From Peptoniphilus stercorisuis (GTDB lineage: Bacteria; Bacillota; Clostridia; Tissierellales; Peptoniphilaceae), in the NCBI RefSeq assembly GCF_017874395.1, contig NZ_JAGGLJ010000001.1:1-64000 (forward strand): a stretch of 64,000 nucleotides of DNA, in the 5' to 3' direction. Under the pieces are notes generated by a model. It saw only the letters and a program-made list of their open reading frames with translations, did not search any database and had not been told where the DNA came from. Shown piece after piece: positions 25,288-34,530 of the stretch (positions are counted from its first letter, which is position 1; each line of letters starts with the position of its first letter). Made by a program: the position numbers and the translations under genes.

Positions 25288-26595
25288 ATGAAAAAATTTA
25301 TAAGCATTTTATTAGCAGCTTGTACTTTACTTGTACCATCAACTTCTTTTGCACAAGCTATTGATGAAAATGTATTAAAGGAACATGTAGAAATTCGTGA
25401 TCAAAATATATATGTTCCAACAAGAAATGGAGTTCAAAGAGCTACATATGAAGAGGCAATTAAAATAGATAAATTCAACAAAATGGGCTTAGAAGAATTA
25501 ACTGGTTCCTATATTTTAGGAGATTATAAATCAGGTGAAATATTAGAAGGATATAATATTGATGAAGTAAGGGCAATGGCATCTACTTCAAAACTTGTAG
25601 CAGTATTTGTAGTGCTAGATAAGATTAAAGATGGAACTATTAGTAGAGATGATATTGTAAAAATAGATCATGAATGTTCTTCTCTTACTGGTTCAACTTA
25701 CAAACTAAAGGAAAATGAAGAAATAACTGTAGATGATCTTTTAAAGGCTTCTCTTGTAGTTTCTGGAAATGATGCTATTACAGCACTTGGAAAGCATGTA
25801 TCAGGAACAAAAGAGGGCTTTGTAAATATGATGAATAAAAAGTGTAAAGAACTTGGTCTTACAAATGCACATATGGTAAATCCAACAGGTCTTACAGATT
25901 ATTCCATAGAAGATTATAATAAAATGACAACAAGAGAAATGTTTATTTTAACAAGAGAACTAATTAGAACTCATCCAAATATTTTGCAACTTACAAGCAT
26001 ACAGGAGTTAAATAAAACAGATAGAGAATATCATGAATACAATACAAACCCACTTCTTGGAGTAGTTGAGGGAATAGATGGATTAAAAACAGGATATACA
26101 AATGCAGCAGGAAGATGTCTTATAGCAACAGGTCTTAAAAATGGGGCTGAAGATGGATCTACAAAGGATATTAGACTAATTGGAGTTACAACAGGATCAA
26201 AGGGTGATTGGCAAAGATACTCTGCATCAAGAAGACTTATGGAAGATGGATTTAAAAATTATTCCTATATTCCAGTTAATAATCTTGAAGATATTGTGAC
26301 AAAGGTAAATATAGAAGGTTGTAGCGAAGAAGAAACAAATGTATATCCAAAAGAAATTGGAACAGCACTTTGGGACAATAAGACAGAAATAAGCACAAAA
26401 GTAAATATTAGAAAAAATCTTAAAGCACCACTTCCAGCAGGAGAAATAGTAGGAGAAGTAAGCTATTATATGGGAGATAAGGAAGTTTTTAAAACTGATT
26501 TAGTCCTTACAAATAGTGCAAGTGAAAAGGGATTTTTATTTAAAATACAAAATATATGCGAAAATATATTTTATAATATAAGAAATGCAGCATAA
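25288..26595 (+). CDS. D-alanyl-D-alanine carboxypeptidase (PBP5/DacF type)
   Basis: The product is 435 residues. The signal peptide is MKKFISILLAACTLLVPSTSFAQA. Penicillin-binding motifs are complete: STSK (catalytic Ser, about residue 97), SGN (about 155) and KTG in IDGLKTGYTNAAGR (about 265). A C-terminal PBP5-like domain (residues 340 on) follows, but I do not see a strong amphipathic membrane anchor at the end. It trims the terminal D-Ala of peptidoglycan stem peptides outside the membrane. AGGTGAAATA precedes ATG 25288. Confidence 0.9.
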   Translation: MKKFISILLAACTLLVPSTSFAQAIDENVLKEHVEIRDQNIYVPTRNGVQRATYEEAIKIDKFNKMGLEELTGSYILGDYKSGEILEGYNIDEVRAMASTSKLVAVFVVLDKIKDGTISRDDIVKIDHECSSLTGSTYKLKENEEITVDDLLKASLVVSGNDAITALGKHVSGTKEGFVNMMNKKCKELGLTNAHMVNPTGLTDYSIEDYNKMTTREMFILTRELIRTHPNILQLTSIQELNKTDREYHEYNTNPLLGVVEGIDGLKTGYTNAAGRCLIATGLKNGAEDGSTKDIRLIGVTTGSKGDWQRYSASRRLMEDGFKNYSYIPVNNLEDIVTKVNIEGCSEEETNVYPKEIGTALWDNKTEISTKVNIRKNLKAPLPAGEIVGEVSYYMGDKEVFKTDLVLTNSASEKGFLFKIQNICENIFYNIRNAA

Positions 26596-26596
26596 T

Positions 26597-26645
26597 AAAT
26601 ATCCACAGTTGAAGATAAATGTCTTTAATTGTGGATATTTTTTTA
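26597..26645 (+). terminator. Rho-independent terminator
   Basis: The stem AAATATCCACA / TGTGGATATTT with a following T-run ends the carboxypeptidase transcript. Confidence 0.8.
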
Positions 26646-26719
26646 TTGATTTTAAGTTTTTGTGAATAATAATAGCAACTTTTTAAGAAATTTACTATGT
26701 ATATAGTGGAGGTGAGAAA

Positions 26720-26944
26720 ATGATAAAAAAAGAAATCTTAAATAGAAAACTTAAACTTGAATTTGAAAATGGACTTAGTGAAAGTGGAAGAGAACTTAAA
26801 AAGACTAAAACTTATTCAAATTTAAACGAAAAAGCAGAGCTTGAAGATATTTATGACTTTGCAAAGGACTTGTCCTCATTATGTAAGAAAGAGCATTTAG
26901 CAACAAAAACTGTAATAGAAGAATTATTAACAAAGGAGGCATAA
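26720..26944 (+). CDS. DUF1659-like small protein
   Basis: The product is 74 residues from ATG 26720 with GGAGGTGAG upstream. The pattern LKLEFENGLSESGRELKKTKTYSNLNEKA followed by a helix (IYDFAKDLSSLC) matches the DUF1659 family by recall of the pattern; I could not search. It is the first gene of a three-gene set with a DUF2922-like and a YvrJ-like protein, a recurrent arrangement in Clostridia and Bacilli whose function is undescribed. Confidence 0.65.
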   Translation: MIKKEILNRKLKLEFENGLSESGRELKKTKTYSNLNEKAELEDIYDFAKDLSSLCKKEHLATKTVIEELLTKEA

Positions 26945-26945
26945 T

Positions 26946-27164
26946 TTGAAAAATAATAAAATATTAGAAATTGAGTTTGAAGATATTGGAAAGAAAAAGT
27001 TTAAAATTTCATTAGATGATCCAATAGATAATATTGAACTATCTCAAATAAATAATATATCAAGTCTTGTAATAGACTCAGAGTTATTTGTGGGAAAAGT
27101 TGGAAAGTTAGAAAAATTTACAAAGGCATATATTAAAGAAATTAATTATGAAGATATAGTATAG
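26946..27164 (+). CDS. DUF2922-like small protein
   Basis: The product is 72 residues from TTG 26946, whose ribosome binding site (AAAGGAGG) lies in the last codons of the preceding gene. KILEIEFEDIGKKKFKISLDDP and the middle VIDSELFV resemble DUF2922 proteins. It has no signal or membrane segment. It is tightly coupled to its neighbours. Confidence 0.6.
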   Translation: MKNNKILEIEFEDIGKKKFKISLDDPIDNIELSQINNISSLVIDSELFVGKVGKLEKFTKAYIKEINYEDIV

Positions 27165-27171
27165 GTGAATT

Positions 27172-27318
27172 ATGGAAGAGTTATTTAATCAAATAGCAAA
27201 TGTTGGATTTCCCATTGCAATATCTTGCTATTTGCTAATTAGAATTGAGTTTAAAATTTCAGAACTTACAAAAAGCATCAATGATTTAAGTAATAGTATA
27301 AGTACTTATAATCACTGA
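27172..27318 (+). CDS. YvrJ-family small membrane protein
   Basis: The product is 48 residues from ATG 27172 behind ATAGGTGAAT, 7 bases after the DUF2922-like gene. The start MEELFNQIANVGFPIAISCYLLIR is the YvrJ family signature: a single hydrophobic helix with an invariant GFPIA stretch, then a short amphipathic tail. The end of the gene forms part of the terminator hairpin. The gene is too short for many automated annotations. Confidence 0.8.
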   Translation: MEELFNQIANVGFPIAISCYLLIRIEFKISELTKSINDLSNSISTYNH

Positions 27319-27328
27319 TGCTTTTTTT
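27271..27328. terminator. Bidirectional terminator overlapping the YvrJ 3' end
   Basis: AAAAGCATCA-TGATT at 27271-27286 pairs with AATCA-TGATGCTTTT at 27311-27325 and has T-runs on both strands. It serves the DUF1659-YvrJ operon and the convergent nucleosidase-like gene. Confidence 0.75.
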
Positions 27329-27848
27329 ATTTATGTTCTTCTATAAAATTATTAATAAGTTTTATAACCTCATCAATATAGCTATCATCTGAAGGATATC
27401 CAACTACAATATGACCATGTTCTTTTACCTTGCCAATGATCATAAGATTTCTATAAAGATGGTTGTCTCCAGTTCCAGCATATCTCATATCTGTTATAAT
27501 TCCTATAATCATTCTTGGAAAATCAGTATTTATATTGTATTCATCTTCCATTTCAGAAATAACTCCATGAGCCATAATCTCTGCAGAAACTCCATCATCA
27601 ATAGTAAGTCCATCAAGATTTGCTATTAATATATTAGCAGATTTAAGCTCTAAGGTATCAGCCTTTGAAATAGCTATATCTGTAATAATATCATCATTAT
27701 TTTTCTTATCATTAATTGAGCTATTTCTCTGAGGAACATATAGAGAAAGCTCTGTTTCTTTTTCAATTCTAGATGCTACTTTTTCAGTCCATGTAAACAT
27801 TGCATCATTAAAAAAATGTGATGCAAAATAACCAGTAAATTTTTTCAT
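27327..27848 (-). CDS. Nucleoside 2-deoxyribosyltransferase
   Basis: The product is 173 residues. The N-terminus TGYFASHFFNDAMFTWTEKVASRIE, the block ADTLELKSANILIANLDGLTIDDGVSAEIMAHG (catalytic Glu in SAEI, about residue 96) and the end region match the family that swaps bases on 2'-deoxynucleosides in salvage. ATG 27848 follows AGGAG. The downstream order on the minus strand puts it after a DUF1361 protein, 9 bases away. Confidence 0.82.
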   Translation of the reverse strand: MKKFTGYFASHFFNDAMFTWTEKVASRIEKETELSLYVPQRNSSINDKKNNDDIITDIAISKADTLELKSANILIANLDGLTIDDGVSAEIMAHGVISEMEDEYNINTDFPRMIIGIITDMRYAGTGDNHLYRNLMIIGKVKEHGHIVVGYPSDDSYIDEVIKLINNFIEEHK

Positions 27849-27857
27849 AATACTCCT

Positions 27858-28508
27858 TTAATTATTTTTTAAATTTGCAAATATTAAAATTATTACAAAA
27901 TGTATTGCTGCAAAAACTCCAATTAAAATATAGTCATTAGTAGTCAAATTATGCAATAAATGTATAAAAATCTCTTTTATTTTATAAATATCCCAAGAGT
28001 TTAATCTTAAAAATCTTCCTAAATAAAGAGCTATTCCTGTAATAGCAGAGAAAAATAATAAAACTATAAAGCTTGCCACTAAATGATTGTAGCAGTTTAC
28101 TATTTTTAAAATATTTAAAAAAGATTCAAAAGACAATACTAGAGAAAGTGTAATAAGAGACACTTCACAAGAAAGTTTAATCCATACAAGATAGTCCATA
28201 TTGTAAGTTACAACACCATTTACAAATTCATAATATTCTTTAGTTTTAATATGAGTAAAGTCTGTAAACATATATATAGCATTAGGATAAAAAATTATTG
28301 CTATAAGTGTAAGTATAGTACAAAGTAAAATTCTATCTTTATTATTAGCACAAAATGATGTGAGAATATATGGTATAAAGGAAAGTCCTGCATTGAAAAT
28401 TAAATATCTTTTATTAAAACCAAAGTGAATTATTACATATCCTATTGCTATGTAGATAAGTAAATATACTAGTATTTTTCTAAAAGAAGAATATGTTTTT
28501 TTGTCCAA
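27858..28508 (-). CDS. DUF1361 membrane protein
   Basis: About 216 residues from TTG 28508 (GGAGTGAG upstream; a GTG at 28517 overlaps that site). There are five or six hydrophobic segments. FIPYILTSF and FYPNAIYMFTDFTHI, where Asn/Pro and Asp-x-x-His are conserved, identify DUF1361. The function is unknown. It probably forms an operon with the deoxyribosyltransferase. Confidence 0.75.
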   Translation of the reverse strand: MDKKTYSSFRKILVYLLIYIAIGYVIIHFGFNKRYLIFNAGLSFIPYILTSFCANNKDRILLCTILTLIAIIFYPNAIYMFTDFTHIKTKEYYEFVNGVVTYNMDYLVWIKLSCEVSLITLSLVLSFESFLNILKIVNCYNHLVASFIVLLFFSAITGIALYLGRFLRLNSWDIYKIKEIFIHLLHNLTTNDYILIGVFAAIHFVIILIFANLKNN

Positions 28509-28585
28509 AAATCTCACTCCCTTGGATTAATTTTAGTTTAGGAAAGTGTAAAAGTCAATTGAGATAAGATTAAGATTTATATAAG

Positions 28586-28617
28586 AAAAGACTTCTAAAA
28601 AATTAGAAGTCCTTTTT
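28586..28617 (-). terminator. Rho-independent terminator
   Basis: The stem built from AAGGACTTCTAA / TTAGAAGTCTT has a minus-strand T-run, directly after the stop of the ABC exporter subunit at 28619. Confidence 0.75.
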
Positions 28618-28618
28618 A

Positions 28619-30508
28619 TTATTCAAGTCCACTTGTATAGAGTTTATAATATACACCTTTTTGTTCTAGAAGCTCATCATGGGATCCTCTTTCAATGATT
28701 TTACCCTTTGAAAGTACAATAATCGCATCGGCATCACGAACAGTAGAAAGTCTATGTGCTATTACAAAAGTTGTTCTTCCAACCATAACCTCATTCATAG
28801 ATTCTTGAACAAGTTTTTCTGTACGAGAGTCTATAGATGAAGTTGCCTCATCAAGTATTAAAACAGGTGGATTATATATTTCTGTTCTACCAATAGAAAG
28901 TAGTTGAGATTGTCCTTGAGATAAATCAGATACAGTTCCTGAAATTCTTGTATTATATCCATCAGGAAGAAGTTCAATAAAGTGATTTGCTTGAACTTTT
29001 TTAGCTCCTTCAATGATTTTTTCAGAAGAGGCATCAGGATTACCATAACTTAAATTATAATTAATAGTACCTGTAAATAAATTTGTATCTTGAAGAACCA
29101 TACCAAGGGATTTTCTTAAATCTCTTTTTTTGATATTTTTTATATCAATGCCATCATAGGTAATAGTACCACTTTGAATTTCATAAAATCTATTTATAAG
29201 ATTTGTAATAGTAGTCTTACCAGCACCAGTTTCGCCAACAAAGGCAAGTTTTTGTCCAGGCTTTGCAAAAAGAGATATATCGTGAAGTACATCATTTTCG
29301 CCGTCATAGGAGAAGTTTACATTTTTAAATCTAATATCACCTTTAAGCTCTGTATATACTTCTTTTTCATCTTGAATATCTTTCCAAGCCCACATATCAG
29401 TTCTTTCACTACATTCTTTAATATTTCCACTATCGTCTTTACATATTCTAACAAGCTCAATATTTCCATTGTCTTCTTCTTCAACTTCATCAAATAAATC
29501 AAAAATTCTTACAGCTCCAGCAAGAGACATAATAAGTTGATTCATTTGTTGAGATATATTTCTCATAGGTCCACCAAAGGACTTTGAAAGTTGTAGAAAA
29601 GCTGCAATAGTACCAACTGTAATTCCAAACTTACCAGATATAGCAAGAAGTCCTCCAATAATTGCAATAAAAGCATATTGAAGATTTCCAATATTAAATA
29701 CAATAGGTATTAAATATAGAGAATATCTATTAGCAAGCATAGTATTTTCTGCAAGATCAGAATTTATTTTATTAAACTCATCTATTATATTTTTCTCATG
29801 AGAGAAAACTTTAACAACCTTTTGTCCATCAATCATCTCTTCAATATATCCATTTGTCTTACCAATCATTTGTTGTTGTTTTAAGAAATATTTTGAAGAT
29901 TTCTTTGAAACATTTTTCATAACTAAAATTAAAAATATTAAAGTTATAAATACAACAACTGTAAGAATAATAGAAGAATATATCATTGCAAATCCAACTG
30001 CAAAAATAGTCATAATCGATGAAAAAAGACCAGGAAGCACATCTGCAATCATTCTTTCAAGAGCTTGAATATCATTTGTAAAGTGAGACATAATATCTCC
30101 ATGAGAATTTGTATCAAAGTATGAAATTGGAAGTTTTTGTAAATGAGCAAATAAATCATTTCTCATATCTCTTAAAGTTACTTCAGTAATATCTACCATC
30201 ATTCTAGAATAAGTCAGTGTAGATAAAATTCCAATTGCATAAATAATTCCCATTTTTATTAAAAGACTAATAAGTGGAGCATAATCAGGAGTACCTTGAT
30301 TAACTAAAACCACAATATAATCATCAATTAACACCTTTATAAAAAGTGAAGAAGCAACACCAACAAAAGAGGATATTACAACAAGAATAAGAACAAAGAA
30401 AAATTTAAGCTTTGCATCTTTAAAGATATATTTAAAAAGCCTTTTAGTAACTTCTTTATTTTCTGCTGACAAAAGATTACTTTTAGTTTTTTCTTTATTA
30501 CGCATCAA
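28619..30508 (-). CDS. ABC exporter subunit (permease-ATPase), canonical ATPase site
   Basis: The product is 629 residues. Residues about 35-330 are a six-helix ABC exporter membrane domain (DVLPGLFSSIMTIFAVGFAM). The nucleotide-binding domain has Walker A GETGAGKTT, signature LSQGQSQL, Walker B VLILDEATSS with catalytic Glu, and the H-loop IAHR. A roughly 50-residue charged insert (residues about 345-395) links the two domains. It overlaps the partner gene at 30498 by 11 bases and so forms a heterodimeric multidrug-type exporter. Confidence 0.9.
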   Translation of the reverse strand: MMRNKEKTKSNLLSAENKEVTKRLFKYIFKDAKLKFFFVLILVVISSFVGVASSLFIKVLIDDYIVVLVNQGTPDYAPLISLLIKMGIIYAIGILSTLTYSRMMVDITEVTLRDMRNDLFAHLQKLPISYFDTNSHGDIMSHFTNDIQALERMIADVLPGLFSSIMTIFAVGFAMIYSSIILTVVVFITLIFLILVMKNVSKKSSKYFLKQQQMIGKTNGYIEEMIDGQKVVKVFSHEKNIIDEFNKINSDLAENTMLANRYSLYLIPIVFNIGNLQYAFIAIIGGLLAISGKFGITVGTIAAFLQLSKSFGGPMRNISQQMNQLIMSLAGAVRIFDLFDEVEEEDNGNIELVRICKDDSGNIKECSERTDMWAWKDIQDEKEVYTELKGDIRFKNVNFSYDGENDVLHDISLFAKPGQKLAFVGETGAGKTTITNLINRFYEIQSGTITYDGIDIKNIKKRDLRKSLGMVLQDTNLFTGTINYNLSYGNPDASSEKIIEGAKKVQANHFIELLPDGYNTRISGTVSDLSQGQSQLLSIGRTEIYNPPVLILDEATSSIDSRTEKLVQESMNEVMVGRTTFVIAHRLSTVRDADAIIVLSKGKIIERGSHDELLEQKGVYYKLYTSGLE

Positions 30509-32231
30509 AATCTCCCCCTTCCACTTGAGTGCTTACAATTTCATTATAAATTTTATTGGTCTTTACAAGCTCATCATGAGTACCAATACCATTTATTCTG
30601 CCCTTATCCATAACTATAATATAATCGCAATTTCTTAGAGAATTAACCCTTTGAGAAATTATTATTCTAGTCATAGAAGGAAGGTTTTTATCAAGTTCAT
30701 TTATTAAAGTTTGCTCAGTAGTATTATCAAGAGCAGAAGTGGAGTCATCTAGAATTAAAATCTTAGGCTTTTTAAGAAGAGCCCTTGCAATACAAAGTCT
30801 TTGCCTTTGACCACCGGAGAAATTTGTGCCACCTCTTTCAACTTTTGCATCATACTGATCGCTTTCACTTAAAATAAAGTCATGAGCCTGAGCAATTTTA
30901 GAAGCCTTAATAACATCATCAAGACTAGCATCTTCATTACCCCATCTTAAATTTTCAATAATAGTTCCAGTAAAAAGTTGATTTTTTTGTAAAACTACAG
31001 AAACAGAATCACGAAGAGTCTTTAAATCATAATCCCTAACATCAACACCAGAAACTTTTACATTTCCAGACAAAGTATCATAAAGTCTTGGAATAAGATT
31101 TATAAGAGTAGTCTTAGAAGAACCAGTAGAGCCAATAATCCCTACATTATCTCCAGATTTAATATTTAAATTTATATTTTTAAGAGCACATTTATCAGAA
31201 TCATGTACATAAGAAAAATATACATCATTAAATTCAATATCACCATTTGCAACTTCTAAAACAGGATTTTTAGGACTTCTAATACTAGAAGTAGCAGATA
31301 AAACATCAGAAACTCTTTCAGCAGAATTTCTAGATATAGTAACCTGAACAAGAATCATAGAAAGAATCATAAGTGATATTTGAATTTGAAAAGCATAAGT
31401 TATAAGACTCATAAGCTCACCAGTAGTTAGACTTCCAACAACTACAAAATGTGCACCAAACCAAGCAATTAAAATTGTAATTAAATAAATTGAAAATTGC
31501 ATAAGTGGCATACCAAAAGCCATTAGCTTAGATACCTTAACATGTTTTTCGTATAAATCATAAGAAGTATCATTAAACTTTTCAATCTCATGATCTTCCT
31601 TAACAAAAGACTTAACAACACGAATACCGCTTAAATTCTCAGAAACAATAGTATTTAATCGGTCAAAAGTTTTAAATATTTGAGAAAAAATAGGATGAGC
31701 TTTTGATATAATCAAATACATTCCAAGAATTATAATTGGAAAAATAAACAAAAAGTTCATAGCAAGCTCCCTATGAATTCTAAAACTCATAATAAAAGAA
31801 AAAATAAGCATTAGAGGAGATCTAATTGCTATTCTAATACTTGCTTGAAAAGCCATTTGAATATTTTGAACATCTGTAGTCATTCTAGTAATTAAAGAGC
31901 CAGTTGAAAACTTATCTACATCTTCAAAAGAAAAACTTTGAATATTATTAAACATACTTTCTCTTAAATTTTTTGCAAGACCAGATGAAGCCTTAGTCGC
32001 AAAATAACCAGAATAAATTCCAGAAACAAAGGCAATAACTATACTTAAAATAAGTAAAACTCCAATTTTTAATAAATCTTCTTTAGATTTAGCTGAAATT
32101 CCTCTGTCGATTATAAGACTCATTAAATAAGGTAGAGCGATATCCATAAAAACTTCAACTATTACAAAAATTGGAGATAGTATTGCGTATTTTTTATTTT
32201 CCTTCAAATTAGAAAGAATATTTTTTACCAT
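30498..32231 (-). CDS. ABC exporter subunit, degenerate ATPase site
   Basis: The product is 577 residues from ATG 32231 with AAAGGAGG. The membrane domain occupies residues about 15-310. The nucleotide-binding domain has Walker A GSTGSSKTT and signature FSGGQRQRL, but Walker B ends ILDDSTSA (Asp for the catalytic Glu) and the H-loop is ISQR (Gln for His). These substitutions are the known hallmark of the non-hydrolysing site in heterodimeric exporters such as TM287/288, BmrCD and LmrCD. The drug or lipid substrate is unknown. Confidence 0.9.
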   Translation of the reverse strand: MVKNILSNLKENKKYAILSPIFVIVEVFMDIALPYLMSLIIDRGISAKSKEDLLKIGVLLILSIVIAFVSGIYSGYFATKASSGLAKNLRESMFNNIQSFSFEDVDKFSTGSLITRMTTDVQNIQMAFQASIRIAIRSPLMLIFSFIMSFRIHRELAMNFLFIFPIIILGMYLIISKAHPIFSQIFKTFDRLNTIVSENLSGIRVVKSFVKEDHEIEKFNDTSYDLYEKHVKVSKLMAFGMPLMQFSIYLITILIAWFGAHFVVVGSLTTGELMSLITYAFQIQISLMILSMILVQVTISRNSAERVSDVLSATSSIRSPKNPVLEVANGDIEFNDVYFSYVHDSDKCALKNINLNIKSGDNVGIIGSTGSSKTTLINLIPRLYDTLSGNVKVSGVDVRDYDLKTLRDSVSVVLQKNQLFTGTIIENLRWGNEDASLDDVIKASKIAQAHDFILSESDQYDAKVERGGTNFSGGQRQRLCIARALLKKPKILILDDSTSALDNTTEQTLINELDKNLPSMTRIIISQRVNSLRNCDYIIVMDKGRINGIGTHDELVKTNKIYNEIVSTQVEGGDFDA

Positions 32232-32387
32232 AAATTACCTCCTTTTTAACAAATTATTGTAACATTAAATAAAAAAATTACAACAATTTAACTATAAATA
32301 ATTATACCCCTTATTTAAAAACTTAAAAATAGGGTATATGTTAATAAATTAGCAGATTAAGATATATATATAAATGGAGGGAATATT

Positions 32388-32600
32388 ATGGTAGATAAGA
32401 ATATGAACATATCGGAAGCCAAAAAAAGACAACTAAAAGCAAAAATTGAAGAAGAAATGGCAATTAATGACGAAAAAAGACCTGGTAGTGACTTATATGC
32501 AGATATCCATTCAAAAGATCCAGAAACAGGAGTAGAAGTGCCAACAGAAGAATCAGTTGTTGAAGCAAAAGCTTGGGTTGACGAAGAAACAAGAATGTAA
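32388..32600 (+). CDS. Small DUF3787-like protein
   Basis: The product is 70 residues from ATG 32388 with TGGAGGG. It is highly charged, with no signal or membrane segment. The end (VPTEESVVEAKAWVDEETRM) resembles the conserved VENAKEWVDxN tail of DUF3787 proteins of Clostridia; this is from memory of the pattern. It is a stand-alone gene with its own terminator and an AT-rich 155-base upstream region. Confidence 0.55.
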   Translation: MVDKNMNISEAKKRQLKAKIEEEMAINDEKRPGSDLYADIHSKDPETGVEVPTEESVVEAKAWVDEETRM

Positions 32601-32604
32601 ATAA

Positions 32605-32630
32605 AAAAAGAGAGAGAAATCTCTCTTTCT
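32605..32630 (+). terminator. Rho-independent terminator
   Basis: The stem AAAGAGAGA / TCTCTCTTT is closed by a short loop and a T-rich 3' side. Confidence 0.75.
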
Positions 32631-32678
32631 TACATATTATTCATATAATAAATACACAATAAAATCAGCGAGGAAAAC

Positions 32679-33185
32679 ATGGAAATTAATATATTAAATG
32701 AAATAGCAAAAATTCACAATCCTTTTTTAGATAAAATAATGAGCATAATGTCAGCTTTAGGATCAGGTGGAATAGTATTTATAATAATTTCAGTAATATT
32801 TTTACTAAATAAAAAAACAAGAAAACTAGGACTTACAATATCACTATCATTAATGCTTTGTGCAATAATAGGAAATGGAATCTTAAAGCCATACTTTAGC
32901 AGAATAAGACCATATATAGAGCATTCAGTGCCAATAATAGTAAATCCACCATCTGGATATTCATTCCCATCAGGACATACTTACTCAGCCTTCGCAGCAG
33001 CAACAGCAGTTTATCTAAACAATAAAAAATGGGGAGTAGTATTTTTTATATTTGCATTTATAATGGGATTTTCAAGAATGTACCTATACGTACATTATCC
33101 AACAGATGTATTAGCAGGAATAGTACTTGGAATAATAATAGGAATAATTTCAAATAAAATAATAGAAAAAACAGTAAAAGTTTAA
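32679..33185 (+). CDS. PAP2-family membrane phosphatase
   Basis: The product is 168 residues with five or six membrane helices. The three motifs of the acid-phosphatase family are complete: KPYFSRIRP (about residue 69), PSGHTYSAFAA (about 93) and RMYLYVHYPTDVLAG (about 132), giving the Lys, Arg, His, Arg and His of the active site. Candidate substrates are undecaprenyl pyrophosphate or phosphatidate. The start is ATG 32679 with GAGGA upstream. Confidence 0.9.
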   Translation: MEINILNEIAKIHNPFLDKIMSIMSALGSGGIVFIIISVIFLLNKKTRKLGLTISLSLMLCAIIGNGILKPYFSRIRPYIEHSVPIIVNPPSGYSFPSGHTYSAFAAATAVYLNNKKWGVVFFIFAFIMGFSRMYLYVHYPTDVLAGIVLGIIIGIISNKIIEKTVKV

Positions 33186-33201
33186 TTAATTTTTACTGTT
33201 T
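33168..33201. terminator. Bidirectional terminator between PAP2 and tadA
   Basis: AAACAGTAAAA pairs with TTTTACTGTTT; the hairpin overlaps the 3' ends of both convergent genes. Confidence 0.6.
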
Positions 33202-33647
33202 CTTAAATTTTTAAAAAACTTTGAAATAATACTAGAACAACTCTTCTCAAGAACTCCAAAAAATACATTAGACCTATGATTAAAATCCATATCTAAAATA
33301 TTAATATAAGAACCACAAGCTCCAAACCTTTTATTCCTAGCACCAACAAAAACATTATTAATCCTACAATTTAAAATCGCACCGGCGCACATTACGCATG
33401 GTTCAAGAGTTATATATATATTACAATCATCTAAATGATGAGAATTTAGATTTTTAGAAGCCTCCTTAAGAGCCATAATTTCAGCATGTTCAGTACCATC
33501 TTGAAGAAGTTCTTTTCTATTATATCCACATCCAATTATTTTATTATCTAAAACTACAACAGCACCTATTGGAATATCACCATTATCATAGGAAATTTGT
33601 GCAAGTTTTAAAGCCTCATTCATGAAAAACTCATGATTAGAATTCAA
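33186..33647 (-). CDS. tadA: tRNA-specific adenosine deaminase
   Basis: The product is 153 residues from TTG 33647 (AGGTGAT upstream). HAEIMALKEA (zinc His and catalytic Glu, about residue 53) and LEPCVMCAGAIL (two zinc cysteines, about residue 83) form the deaminase centre; GYNRKELLQDGTEHAE is the TadA-type approach. It converts A34 to inosine in tRNA-Arg(ACG). The expected size is 150-160 residues. Confidence 0.92.
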   Translation of the reverse strand: MNSNHEFFMNEALKLAQISYDNGDIPIGAVVVLDNKIIGCGYNRKELLQDGTEHAEIMALKEASKNLNSHHLDDCNIYITLEPCVMCAGAILNCRINNVFVGARNKRFGACGSYINILDMDFNHRSNVFFGVLEKSCSSIISKFFKNLRNSKN

Positions 33648-33703
33648 AAAATCACCTCAAGATAATTTTATAAAAAAACTAAATAAAAAGCAAAGGAGAA
33701 AGA

Positions 33704-34201
33704 ATGAAAAATAAAGAAATAAATATCTTAATAAACGACTATCAAAAAACCTTAATAGAAAAAAACTTAAGCTATACATATAGATACTTAATAGAATTAC
33801 TTGCAAGTATAAAAAGTGAATTTTCAAAAAAATACAAAGATCAATATAAAACAGGATATATTTCACCAGGAAACTTAGATTATAGTTACTTTTCAATATA
33901 TAATGAAAAATTAAGAGAAAAACAATTAAGATTTGGAATAGTTTTAAATCATAAAAAAATGAGATTTGAACTTTGGCTAATGGGACAAAATGAAGAAATA
34001 AAAAATAAATATATAAAATTATTAAAAGATATAAAAGTAGAAAATCAAATAAAAGATATTACAAAATATTCAATAATAGAAATAGCTCTTAATGAAAATC
34101 CAAACTTTGAAAATGAAAAAGAATTAATAGAAAATATAATTAAATTGTCAAAAAACTATATTAAAAATTTAGAAAATATAATAAAAAATATTGAAAAATA
34201 G
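33704..34201 (+). CDS. DUF7000-like hypothetical protein
   Basis: The product is 165 residues from ATG 33704 behind AAAGGAGAAAG. The segments FGIVLNHKKMRFELWLMGQNEEI and GNLDYSYFSIYNEKLREKQLR are similar to a family I remember as DUF7000; I cannot verify this by search. It is soluble, Lys-rich and without signal peptide. It sits at the border to the decayed zone. Confidence 0.5.
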   Translation: MKNKEINILINDYQKTLIEKNLSYTYRYLIELLASIKSEFSKKYKDQYKTGYISPGNLDYSYFSIYNEKLREKQLRFGIVLNHKKMRFELWLMGQNEEIKNKYIKLLKDIKVENQIKDITKYSIIEIALNENPNFENEKELIENIIKLSKNYIKNLENIIKNIEK

Positions 34202-34462
34202 CGCTTTATAAAAAAATAAATAAATTTAAAAAACTTTATAGAAAGTGTTTAGAAAGAATTACACTGGGTAAATAATTAATACCAAGAAAGAGTTATAAGA
34301 AACAACCAACTCACTTGGTGTGAATCTTGACAATTTCATCCAACGTGATTTTTAATAGTCCTAAGTGGGACTTTGATATAGATGTTGACTAAATTGTATT
34401 TGCTAAAGCTAGTTAATATAATATTATTAAAGACGACACTATAGTAAAAAAATTAATTAAAT

Positions 34463-34530
34463 TAAAAAATGTAAAAAATGTAAAAAATGTAAAAATGTAA
34501 AAATGTAAAAAATGTAAAAATGTAAAAAAT
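34463..34530 (+). repeat. Short tandem repeats of AAAAAATGT / AAAAATGT
   Basis: About seven imperfect 8-9 bp units in a row, bracketed by two copies of TTAATTAAATTAAAAA (about 34453 and 34530). Typical slippage product in non-coding AT-rich DNA. Confidence 0.85.
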
